Origin: Stenopsyche tienmushanensis
Taxonomy: Eukaryota; Arthropoda; Insecta; Trichoptera; Stenopsychidae
Assembly (NCBI GenBank): GCA_008973525.1
Contig: WACJ01000255.1
Span: forward strand, 434,001 to 498,000
DNA: 64,000 nucleotides
Reading direction: 5' to 3'
Of the stretch, positions 1 through 11,929 are shown in pieces; position 1 is the first letter of the stretch, and each line of letters begins with the position of its first letter. The notes under the pieces were generated by a model. It was not told the origin of the DNA, did no database searches, and saw only the letters and a list, made by a program, of their open reading frames with translations. Made by a program: the position numbers and the translations under genes.

Positions 1-2222
1 ACTCGAGCGTTTAACGCAATGCACAAATGCAAGTGTTTATTTAGGAAGTAAGCGAAAATTGAATTTCCCCATGAGTCATATTTACAGCAATTTTTAGCCA
101 CAATGCACAGCAGGTGCATAAAATTCGTTGGTTATTCCATAGCACCCCTTCAAAGACACAGCCATAAAATATGCGGCAAATGTAGGGCAGTTTTATTTGC
201 TACAACCATTACGGTGTTTATCTTTATTCCTCTTTCGACGAGCAAATTTGCAACTCCACAGAGCATAAACAGACGATCAAATTGACAGGGTCTACATCAC
301 ACATAGCCGGCGCATTTGCGTTATAAAATGAGTTTGATTTTGCAATTTGCTCGGAGCGATTCCAAAAATGCCGGCAAATATGTACACGCGAGAATAATAT
401 ATGTGGAGATAGTTGTTCGGGTGTTTTATGCGAAGGGTCGCAGGGCGCCCTTTGATAGCTGTTTGCCTAGGAAAATCTGAATAAAGCGTGATGATTACAT
501 TCGCGCATCCCCCAAGGGCTGCTATAAGGGTCTGGGAGGCTTCGAATAGTTTGGTTATCAGATCGCAAACGTCCCTCGGGCTTGAAGTGGTGACAATACA
601 ATAATATGTTGGACACGAACCGTGTCCAGCCAACTATGAATAATAATCCCGCACTCCAACCCACGGGACTTCAGCTCAAAAGGGGTTTAAATGTGCGCTG
701 TTGACTCGATCTCGATTTAGGGACAACCATGTTTGTCTTCTATATAAAAATGTATATCTGTTCTTCCAAATTTATTTCATACAAAGGCGGGAAAATCAAC
801 GAGCGAAAGAATATCACCACGTTTTTTTTTCCTTCGTACAACTACTTTGAGATTTCATTCATGAATGTTGCTCAAAAGACATCCGTATTTACCTAAATAC
901 ACAATTTATACTTTATACTACAACTTAAATACATAAATAAATTAAACCTTAAAGGGTTTTCTTATTATTTCGATTCAGATCCCGACTACAGCATTCAAGC
1001 AACTAAAAATAGCATCTGCCTATAAAATAACATTTTAATTGACTTTATCTTAAAAGCTTACAGATTTACCAGAGCTTTCAATATTCAAATGAAATTAAAT
1101 TGCTCTTATAATTTATATACATTTTTATTAGAAGCTTTCGATGGTCAAAAAATAAATAAAACATTTATATTTTCATACATGTTAATTATTTAAAACGCAG
1201 ATATTGCAAAAATTAAATAGAAGATTGGGCATAAATCTAAACTGCTTAAAAAAATCATCGTATAAGCAAACTTGAAAGATCAAACGTATTAATATATCCG
1301 ATTACAAAACAAGTTTATCCCTAAGTATGAAAGAGTAACTTTAATTGCTTTATCCTAGCTTAACTTTATTTAGAAGATAACCACATCTATCAAATTTTCA
1401 AGCTTCTTGAAAATCTTCAATGGTAAACGCCTACGACCTTTGATACTGATAAAGTTATTTAATTTTAGGTCGGTGTACATTATGAACCTAACTGTGTGAA
1501 ATTATAATGAATATTATTATTGATTATATTTTGAAAGGACAAAAAAATGCATACTGTGTTAGTCGAATCGACTAAGATTATCATTTTGTAGTTATGTACT
1601 GATAATTCAAAAGTGCGTTGCTTTGATTTAAAGTCATATATGTGTGGAATTAATTATTTGAAAGCTTTTTTGTCTACTTGTGTGATATATTATGTAGAAT
1701 TTTTTTTTAATTGTAATGCCAAAACGATTATGCATCAAAATTAATACATATATTATCATAAAAAAAATATATAAATGTATTCCTTAATAATGGATTTCCA
1801 TCCCAATGATAACACTTTGTTTCATGCAATTGGCTGTAAAAGCATTGGAAGGCTATTGGTTAAAGATGTTGCAGAATTAATAACAAACCAAGTTTTCAAT
1901 TAAGAACAAATACTGAAAGTTATTTCAGAGCACGTTGATTCGATATTAGTTTAATGTAGCGATGAAATAATAGCAGTACCATTATCTGCAAGTTTGATTC
2001 TAGAAGGACTTCGACTAACTAATAGATTTGGAAGTCATTCAAACGTATCTCATCATTTTAATTGTAGAAAATAGTCTTAAGTGAGTCTTATATAGAAATA
2101 AATACATCTCAGATTAAATTTGATTGAAATGAGATATAATTTAAATATAAATTCGATTTTAACGCCGCGCAAAAAAAGAATCGGTTGCATAAAATACATA
2201 GTATTGGTTTGCCTGGAATATT

Positions 2223-2552
2223 TCACATTTGAAACGCTTTGAGAATCTCTTTGATGGTAACAGTAGAGTAATTATTGTATTTGACCGCATCTGCACCACC
2301 ACAACTCCATTGATGAGTCCGGGCAGAGATGTTACATATGTGATTAATTTTAATTCCTCGAATTAAGGCTGTTTTGCAGGCCATTCCAAAATGCATTCTC
2401 CAATTTGTATGCAGTCCGGATGCAGTCGTTACGACCAATCGAAAATGGTTTGCGACCAAAAGTGGAGCACGTTCGAAATAATCGTCCCGATCGATGGGGC
2501 GTACGTCGGAAAACAAAGTAAACAGCCCAGGGTCGTAGCGGCTACTCCACCC
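2223..2552 (-). other. Unrecognised open frame behind a possible splice acceptor
   Basis: A 109-codon minus-strand frame is open from just after a possible acceptor (TTTAATCTAG at 2553-2562) to a TGA at 2223-2225. It begins GWSSRYDPGLFTLF and has ordinary amino-acid composition with four cysteines. No domain is recognised. A donor could lie near the end (AAAT|GTGAAA), or this could be a terminal exon. The local GC content is higher than its flanks. It may equally be conserved noncoding DNA with a chance open frame, since homeodomain-like TAATTA/AATTAA motifs occur inside it. Confidence 0.2.
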
Positions 2553-4170
2553 CTAGATTAAACAATCATGAAATAAAGCGGACCTGGAACTGTATTTTTA
2601 AATTTTCTTTTGCCAAATTTCCCAAAGGATTGGTTATTTCGTGCGGTTATGACGGTTGGTCTGTGGGGTGGTGGCGGTTATGGTTAAGTTATGCTGCCTT
2701 GTAAAATACACTGTGCGACGATGCAGTGTTGACATATTTAGTCTGACGGTTCGTGTTACGGTTTTAAAGCATTATTATTTGCTTATTCACCTCTTATTGT
2801 GTTCTAAAACAATAAAAATGGATAAGGAATTAAAGAAAAAAGTCCGATAAAATCAAACATATGATATACTAATTACATAAGGAAAAAACATGTCTAGGTA
2901 TTTGATATTGCTAATTATATTACAATAACAAATTAAAAGAATATTCATAACAATTTAAGTTCTTTTAACGTTTTAAATAATGGTAATCTTCAATTAAGAT
3001 CAATGATAACAATTAATCTATAGCAAAATATTTATCTATTAAAAGCATTTAGTATTTGTTTAATAAAAACATTAATTGTTCAGGTGAATTTAATTAAATA
3101 ATAGTTAGCCTCTCCAATATCGAATTCGCCAATGTAAGATATTCGTCTTCAGCTTTGAATTGCTCCAAGGAGTCTCTTGGAATATCGAGCGTACGATGAA
3201 ATTAAAGTATGAATTGTATGGCATGTCTGGGATCCTTTTTCTTGAATGGTTATAGATAAACCCAATTGTATATTAAAGCAATAAAATTTAATTTATTATC
3301 TATTAATCTGATTATACAAATAAAAATGATATGAGCTTTTCTACTTTTCCAGATGCTTCGTTTGGAGCAATTCTCTAATTGAAATTTTCTTTATTTTTTA
3401 ATGTTTAACATTAAATTAATATCATGCCTCGAAATAAAACATTACCACGACACAAAATTCAACAGAAACACATACGTCGTAGTTCAAGCGCAGCTCTTTA
3501 TCGTTCTTGTTTGACATGTCAACAACAGAAGGTCCGTAAAATAGTTTCAAAAGTTTATTTCATACGTTTAATTTTACGTTGCATCAAAGCTAGGCTTTGC
3601 ATACATTCATGCAAATCTCCTTTTTCAGTTTTGGTGGATTTTTTAACATTAAGCTAACCCGGTAAAAAGCGCCATGTGAAAATTTGCTTTAGATAAAAAT
3701 GCGTTCATAACGAAAGAAATTTGAACTGCCTACACCATAAGCGACTTCACACAATATATTTCCTATAGTTGTGAAAAACTATTATATTCATAATTGAAAA
3801 CTCAATGCGATTCCATTTGTAGGTCATCGTAATGATATAAACAAAAAGAAAAGTAAGAAAGAGCCTCGTATAAATCGATCTAATATAATAAAATGCAAAG
3901 CAAGACTCTTTTTCTGCAAAAAATACAACAATGGATGAAAAATTACGTCTTAAATAAAATTTTATAGTCAATACGCAAAAGGGATAATGCAAGACCATAT
4001 ATCTTACTTATAAAACTCTTACATATGGAATACAAAAATATATAATTTTAAAGCTTGGAAACGTAAAATAAACATAATAATAATGCTTTTCAGTAAATAA
4101 CTGAAGAGTTTTAGTTTAATCCTAGTTAATCGGACATTTCATGTGAGAATATGTGATATAAACCTGTATA

Positions 4171-4742
4171 CACTCAAATCTTTTTTTGTGCGACTTTTTT
4201 TAGTGCGATTTCAAAGTTATGCGGTTTTTTTAAAGCATTTTTTTATTATCGATATATTTTGGATAAAATAGGAAATAAATCATCAACACTAACCGAAATT
4301 TGGATTTGACACGATATCTCAAGTTTTAATTTTTTTAAAAATCACCATTTTTTAATTTTTTATTAGTTAGGAATCATATTGACTTTTTTACTAATTATGA
4401 AGTATACTGTTGGAAAGATAAATTCAACACAGTATAATGATGACATTGACAATGGGTATACTGTTTCTTCCAAAGAAGAGAACGATTTTGAGTCATATCA
4501 AAAATCGCAATAAGAATTAAAATAATTAGCATTTCTCTAATGGATTTTACACGTCCTTAAAATTTTCCCGTTTTTTTATTAACTTTTTTTATGCGATTTT
4601 GGATATATTTTATATTGCTGTTCCAAAGTTATGCGGTTTTAAAAATTCATGAAACGCATCTTTACTTTTTCCATGTAAGTCATAGCTTTTTTTTGTGCGA
4701 TTCCGCGGAACCCATCTACCGCACAAAAAAAAGATTTAAGTG
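4171..4742. mobile_element. Nonautonomous Tc1/mariner- or pogo-type element with TA target-site duplication
   Basis: The left end CACTCAAATCTTTTTTTG and the inverted right end CACTTAAATCTTTTTTTT match over about 22 bp, and each is flanked outside by TA (4169-4170 and 4743-4744). This is the expected target-site duplication for Tc1/mariner/pogo transposons. The 572-bp interior carries two direct copies of CAAAGTTATGCGGTTTT (near 4212 and 4624). It also has a 13-bp inverted repeat (4687-4699 and 4720-4732) around a CCGCGG-containing loop. No transposase fragment was recognised. Confidence 0.7.
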
Positions 4743-7700
4743 TACTCTGTTAGAAAAAAAATAATAAATTATATTTTCAAAGACTGATTGAAACTTACAT
4801 CCATAACTCAATGATTTTTTTTGAAAATAGATTTATAAAATAACTTAAAAAATATTATCGAGATTTTTTTAATGAGAAAATAAAACAATGTCCATTCTTT
4901 CGTAGCATTTTGTTCTTCAAGCGTATGGATAAAGCGTTATTAGGCAATGAAATAAAGCAGCCCCCTGTATAAGCAATTTACCAACTAGACCTATAAACCC
5001 TCCCATTACAAACCAATTTGGCAATTGATTTCCCGGCTTTCTATTATACGTATAATGTGTAGATGTATTTTCGTGAAAATTTCTGAAATTGTCGCATGGG
5101 ACATTAAGCCTATTGGATTGATCCTCACACGAAGGAAGGCTGTGTTCGGTTTCCATTGAAAATCATCCCCTCGTGCGGGGGCTCACGCGCGACCCTTCAG
5201 CCTTTTATATCATATTTTATTGGCTGCTTGGTACGGCCTTACCCCCAAAATGGCATTGCCTTCAGCTCCGTATTCCGACACACGTGATTCGCTGGACAAT
5301 GTCTGAATCAAATGGGAAATCTCTATGAAAAAACATGTTTTCATTTCATATCTCTCCAGAGATGCCAGGCAAATTCTTACCCGAAAACCTATTTCTGTTT
5401 ATTCACGACGACGTGATGTCGCACTATTTTGCGCGAGATCATATCCAAATGCGCATAGTGAAGTTTTTTTTTTTTGAAAAATAATTTGAGCTTTTCCACA
5501 ATAAAAGCCTTAAAAACAATTTCCGCGGTGAAACTTTTTTTACGGGAATTTTTTTCGGAAGCGTGTGCGTCGAAAATCGGCGAGATACAAATACTTGTTG
5601 AGAAGAGGGAAAATCTTGTATTGAGTGTTGAAAGCTCCCCTATTGGAATTTTTCCCATTTCCTTGATTGACCGTGATAAATGTTGAAATTTTCCATCGGA
5701 AAACTGTCCGAGATGGGATCATTCAATATATTTAAGTAGACTTTCAAACTTGGAGTGTAAAGCTCTTTGCGGCTTTGCAAGAGCCTTTTGAAGAAGCTAA
5801 TTGTTAGATATTTTCATCTGAAGACAAAGACTCGCAAACGAAAATCGTGGAGAATAAAATATAAATTTGTATACAAATAAATTTATGTATGTACGTTTCT
5901 TAGGTTTATTATTTTTATATAACAAATATATACAGCTTTATAAATTTTACAATTTATAATGATAGTAATTTGATGGCATTTTAATACGTTTGCTTGTTAT
6001 ACATGAAATATAATCTGGAAGAACCTCTAAGTCGAAAAGTTTCATTAGCCAATAACTAAATTAAAAGTTTGAAGAATTTCACACTGAAGCCATGAAATTT
6101 TTAAGCACATAAAGTTATCATTGATCTACATAACTATAAGGTGTAATTAGCTCAATTGTCGTGTAATAAAATAAAATTATTCTGATCATTTAAAGACCAA
6201 ATATCCAGTTTTATTAACTAACAATTATGAAAAATTAAAAATACTACACCAAAAATGTAATATTTTTGTAGTTTTAAACGAATTAAATGATAAATCACCA
6301 TTAAAACACCACAAAATGCAAAAATTGTAATTCGTTTCGTTTTAATGCAGTTGTCAAATTATACAAAAATGATACAATAAATCTATAATTTTATACTAGT
6401 AACCCATTTAATTTGCTAAAAACCGTGTTAAAATAAAATGTCTTCAATATCGAGCGTATGTCCAATGTGTAAGACCGAAATTGATATCATGCAAATGGGA
6501 AAACGTGTCCTTATTTTAAATAGCACGTATTCTTGTAAAGCATTGATGTAATCTTAGTTCTACAGCCAACTGTTTGAAGTATCAAAATTGTGTTATTCTC
6601 TAGCTAATTTCAAGCTCTGTCATTTAATTTAAAGTTTGAATTGTGTAAATTTAGCAGCAAGTCTTCGGAAACAGGATGTCTTTAATATGTACGAAGCTCG
6701 GAGCAAATAAATAGTAGCGTGTGACTAAAATCTACTTACAAAATGATTACCGTTTTGGAACCGATATTTAAGCGTGTGATAAATTTGTATATGTGTGTAT
6801 TTTTTGGGGGATGATTTTAATGGATTTATTTGATATCGAATAAATTGTGCATCATCAGATGAAAGCTGTTAATCCTCAAACCGCACCCCCGCTTACATAT
6901 TCATGTAAGACATGGGAGGGAGCCAAAAAGATGAAGAGCGAAGAGCAAAAAAAAACCTAAATAACGCGAAAGTTCGCAAGTCCTGACAATGAAATATAAG
7001 AAAAATCCCTTTCCACCGCTGAATATTTTTATGGGGCAACAAGGGAAAATCCTTTCACGCGTTTCGGCCCCATAGTTGCCTTTTTACGCCCGAATCATTT
7101 CTCCTTACACGTGTTTCTCCCACACAGGTACACGTGGGATATTTATCCGGGACTGGCATAAAAGAAAATGTGAATGTGCAAGTGGTGCTCCAACTGCACG
7201 CAAACCTACTTCATGAGAATCGTTATGACGTTTAACGACCATCGTGTTGAAAATGAGCGATCCTTAGTGCAGTCTATGGCATCCAAGCAAACATAAAAGG
7301 CATCAAACAGGAAGGATTTATCTCGCTCTATCATCTTTAAGCACGTTGAATGTTGTTTTAAATTTAATCATCATCTGAAGCATAAAAACCAAGAAATTGA
7401 TTCAATTTTGATTTACCCAACAAAATCAAGCAAAGGACTGTACTTAAAGTTAAATAATATTTGAGAAAGATCTATTTAATAATATTTTTAATTAAATTAT
7501 GATGATTGTATGCATATTTGACTACTAAAATTGAAGATGATTACAAACAAACAATGAGAGGAACAACCAGGAATCTTACAAAAATGATTTATTACTTCTC
7601 ATATCATTTAAAAATAAGCACAAATTTTTATTTACACATTTTAATAGTAATTTCGGTTACAGATTTAATAGATAAAAAGCTTGATTGTATAATAAAAATT

Positions 7701-8899
7701 ACATATGTATTTGACTATTTTAATGTGTTATTAGTCCACCATTAAAGAGATTGGGGATGCTGTAACGAAATTTTAAAAAAGAATCATTATTCAACATCGG
7801 GATGTATAACATACGGAAAATATTGCGAAAAAACGACCGCAAATGAAGAAGAAAAAATATTTAAAATTTTAAGAACTTATTGATTGATGTGTTAAATATG
7901 ATTTTTTTTAAATAAACAGTCAAATTTGCAAATTTTGCTATTGTATTCTGAGCAGCAATCTTACTATATTTTGAATATAAGCTGAGATTTTTTTTTTCAA
8001 TAAACACTATTTAAGCCTAACTAAGATCAACAAAAACTATCATCTCAAATGATATTTCAATTTAATCATATAATTTAGTATACATTTTTTAAAGTAAAGA
8101 TCTCTTAAAATTATCATCTTGATATATCTGTCTGTTTAGATAAATTATTGGTGAACTTATGCGTTTTGCAAATAAATTTCACCCTCGGTAAAGGATATTT
8201 TATAGGATGTTTATATATTGCAAAATAAGTATTATTTGTTTAAAAATGATATGAAGAAATTTGATATAATTTCTATCAAAATTTACTTTTAATCAAATCA
8301 AAATGTAGGAAAATCATTTTGAATGCCATATTTTATATTAAGAGTCTTAGAACTAAATATATGTATTTAGTTAAACTCGTTTGATAAATTAAACTTATGA
8401 CCATCCCTAAAACATCTGGTATAGCATGATGGCGATCAAACTTCAATTTTAAAAACAGTTTTTGTTGTTACTTTCAAAATTATGATTTGTATAATTATGA
8501 CTCAGTATAAAATCATTTTTATAAATAAAATCTGTTTAATATCTGTTTTCATGCTAAAAAATCAAAATATATCAATCCTTTATACAGAAGCATATTGTGT
8601 TCAGAGACAATATCTAACATCCAGCCCATAGAAGATTTTGTTAAAGATAAATCAAATCATTAGCATAGGAATAGAATTTCATATTTGACGAAATGAAGAG
8701 AGTCTCTATGACGATTTATTAAAAATAATAGGTTACTTTTAGTCATATTAGCCAATTACGTTAATTGAATAAATATATGATATATCACACGCCAGAGTTA
8801 TTAAGTTTCTTCCCACAAAGGCCACTGTCACGAGGGTCCTAGTTTGGAAGATTTCTATCAGAATTAGTGTTAATTAATATTCGCATAGAGGGTGGTATA

Positions 8900-9170
8900 A
8901 CATGTTGAGCAGCGGAGGGTAGATTCAGGAGTAGAGTGTGTCCCAGTTAGTGGATGAATAGAATGAGAAGAGGAGAGGCCGCCGGGAGAGGATGGCCCTC
9001 CTAACCTCTACAATAAAATTACGTGTAAACATTGCTGCTTCTCTACAATTCTACCGAGTCTACATTATCGTAGACCGCTACGACGGTCGCTACACTCGGC
9101 CTGCATTGCTTAGTGCAGGGGTGACCGACCATTCCAATTCCGTTCCTACTTTTACAGCTTCATAACCCTA
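8900..9170. repeat. GC-richer LTR-like block (tentative)
   Basis: It begins TGTTGAGCAGCGGAGG, contains AATAAA (about 9,012) and a CpG-rich segment with the inverted pair CGTAGACCG..CTACGACGG. ATAAC lies just outside each possible edge (about 8,897 and 9,158), which could be a 5-bp duplication. The right end does not show the expected CA, so the call is weak. Confidence 0.25.
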
Positions 9171-9946
9171 CGGAAACCTAATGAAGTTCTCCTCCCATTC
9201 TTGAGGCCATCTCGACAAATTAAAGGGATAGTTATTCCGGGAAAATGGTCCAGCTGAATGTGAGGCTTTATTTCCTCATATGAATATGTATTGTTTGGAG
9301 ATTTAATTTAAAGCTATTGATTTGAAAAAATCTCTAAAAATCAAATGAATTTGTAATAATTACTTTTTATTTGATGCTCAATAATAGGCTTTAGCCTTAA
9401 ATAACGAAGCAGAGACTGTCAAATTAACTTAATTCCAGTGTTGAAGGGCTCCATATACTTGCAGCTGGCTGAAAATTCAAAGAATGAACAGGACTGAAAG
9501 AAGATTCTTATTTAGGACTGTCAGGGCCCATCTCGATCCCTAAGGCAATGATAAATGAATGATTTTTTATATATAAATTATTCATCCCCAAAACAATGAT
9601 TTTTGGTTAGGTAAAAATGTTTATAAAACGTAGATGAATTTAAAAAAATATATATACTCAATTCATGATATACACTATGTCATGTAGTTTTATAGCGTAT
9701 TTGTAAAAAATAAAGACGTTTTATTGCCGCATAAAATCCGTAAAAACGTATAACTATTCGTTGGATCTGCGGTCAAAATCGCTTTATATAGAACATAAAG
9801 CTTTCATGTTTTATTATATCAACAATATATTGCTTATGTCTACTTTAGGGTCATCATATCGAGTCTCGAGTAAAAATTAGCATCAATATTCATCATCGAA
9901 AGTAGAAAATATCCATGATAGATTTTTCTGGCCAAGTTGAAATAAT

Positions 9947-10016
9947 AGGGATGGGGAATCGAGACAATCGATTAAAAATATTGATATTTTCGATTATCCA
10001 AATTTGTTGTTACGGT
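9947..10016 (-). repeat. SINE tail fragment, copy 3 of a tRNA-derived family
   Basis: The block ATCGAGACAATCGAT, then AAAAATATTGATATTTTCGA and CAAATTTGTTGTTACGGT matches the body of the SINE at 51811-51950 in the same orientation with about one mismatch per ten bases. The tRNA-like head is not preserved here. Confidence 0.6.
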
Positions 10017-10254
10017 GACAATTTATTAACATAAAATATGTCTTAGTGGAATCTGGACTTGTATTTGTTGATGTACACCCTTGTCACTTTTTTTCTATTT
10101 ATTTTGAGTTATGAATATGAAGCTTAGTAAAAACACTTTTTAATTGGCTTTTACACTGTAAGAGAAATAAGATTTGACTTATACAGTTTGCTTGAAAAAT
10201 GTGTCACATTGTCTTTCTGTTATTTAGCAAGTTTAAGCAATTATCATTATAATA

Positions 10255-10780
10255 GTCATACAACAATAGAAGTCCTTCTTGCAAGTAGGTTTGCGGCGAG
10301 TGAAACATTCGTCAAAAATGGTTTGTTGATACATTCCTTTCACACCCTGTGAATGCTGCCATCAGCTTGAGAACAACAAACTCTCCAAGTGGAATTGAAT
10401 CTTCTCTTCTCTCATCCTTTCTCAGATAGAGAAAACCATTTATTACATACTCGCTATTGACGTCAAATGCTAACCAGAATTTTATTCCAAACTTATCTTG
10501 TTTCTTTGGCATATACTATGTAAATTTACACCTAGCCTCAAATGAAAACAGCTCATGTAGTAACGTATGCATCGGATTTATAACAATTTTGGCTATTTTC
10601 AATAAATCGGTCTCATACATTTTAGCATATATATTGGTTTATAAACGCTAGCTTCTTTCGCTCTTTTTCTATTTCCACCTCTGTATATATTCTTGTGCTC
10701 TATTATACGATGATCAATGATTAAATAAAATTCAGTATTTACTTTTCCTTTCACGATGTTTTTTAGCATGTTGCATCGGA
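10255..10780 (-). pseudogene. piggyBac-type transposase fragment, broken
   Basis: Minus-strand frames show blocks typical of the DDE_Tnp_1_7 (piggyBac) transposase. From upstream to downstream these are DRFIENSQNCYK, the ARCKFT/YMPKKQDKFGIKFW block, NGFLYLRKDE, FTGCERNVST, and an AANLLARRT block in a shifted frame. At least two frameshifts and several in-frame stops separate them, including one just before the YMPKK block. Only the middle of the catalytic core is present, with no terminal repeats recognised, so this is a dead fragment. The minus-strand frame at 10599-10814 is the decayed upstream part. It sits directly beside a plus-strand hAT remnant starting near 10,870. Confidence 0.8.
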
Positions 10781-11010
10781 CACTTCCCAAAAAAACATCA
10801 TAAACTAATGTCATTCCAAAACGATCCCACGATCCAACTCGATCCTACTAGTACATTTTTTGGACGAGGATGACTAAATTCGCATATATGGCAAACATAT
10901 TGAGTCTACTTAATGACCTTAACATTTCTCTCCAGGGGTTTGTACAAATATTTTTAAACTGAGTAATAAGATCGATGCACTTGAATCACTCACCGAAAAT
11001 GAGAATCCTA

Positions 11011-11929
11011 TTAAGGCGTCTTCTCACTTTACAAATTTAAAAAAATCGATTTTTATTTTATTTTAAATTTTGAAAGTACATATCTTCAAAAATGTTATAT
11101 CGAAATTTCATAAAGATCGGACGAGTCTAACTACATTTTTGGGTGACCATTAGGTGACTACCTGAGAGCACCCAGCTGCATACGTATTGTTCAGACTCAT
11201 GGTGCAAGTACAAGAAAGTGGTGAAAAACAATCAGATAGAAACTTTTAAACATCCTTCTGCTCTAGCTGAGGATGTTCACAAGGTTTTGAAACCGATTTA
11301 TGAAGATCTTCGGAGGAAATACCCAAAATAACAACGAGTGTTTCAACAGCTGTGTCTGGGCAATTTTTCTGCAACCAAAACTTTAAACGCGTTTATCTCA
11401 AAACAAGGTTTTTCGGTGGCTTGTTGATGAAATTTCAGAAACTATCCGGCCGATTGTCATGAAATTTGAATGACATATTCTTCATAGTTATGGCTATAGC
11501 GCATATCATCAGATTTTTGAAATTTTGATTTTAAGTAATTTTTTTTTACAAAAAACTGCAAAAAAAACGCGTTTTTTTTACTTTTTCGTAAAACGTGCGC
11601 CATTTTGTTATTTTCGCAAATATCAAAAATCTGATGATATGCGCTATAGCCACTGATATACTGAATGTTTTATTTTTTTGTTTCAAATGACCCATCTCGG
11701 AGATACCATCAACAAGCCAAGAGCATAACATTTCTACACGGGTTTTTCGATACTACTGTTTTATTATAATAATTGTTCAAAAATATAAAAATAATTTTTT
11801 TTCATGTACTTAAAAGATGTGTTTATTACATAAAATCCATTTTATCTCATAATTTTTAGCGAAAATCCTCGAAAAAATATTCCGAAAATAGCCTATTTTT
11901 GAGGCGCCTAAAGTGAGAAGACGCCTTAA
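11011..11929. mobile_element. TTAA-target DNA transposon (Kolobok/Mutator-like-transposase type) inserted in the hAT remnant
   Basis: Perfect 20-bp inverted termini begin TTAAGGCGTCTTCTCAC and mirror at 11910-11929. TTAA at both edges acts as the target-site duplication, since deleting the element plus one TTAA fuses the hAT frame (NPI|KGNLW). Inside, 11175-11330 encodes a transposase scrap with YCSDSWCKYKK and KPIYEDL blocks, ending in TAA. Its relative at 59.5 kb has the CLG...HNNNES motif, of the kind usually annotated in insects as Mutator-like transposase. A TTAA target is known for piggyBac and Kolobok; the protein argues against piggyBac. The element is nonautonomous. Confidence 0.8.
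11491..11652. repeat. 30-bp perfect inverted repeat inside the TTAA element
   Basis: Positions 11491-11520 and 11623-11652 are exact reverse complements (core CTATAGCGCATATCATC), separated by 102 bp. Weaker symmetry continues outward, with TGGCTTGTTGATG near 11,420 mirrored near 11,710, so about 350 bp of the element can fold back on itself. Confidence 0.9.
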
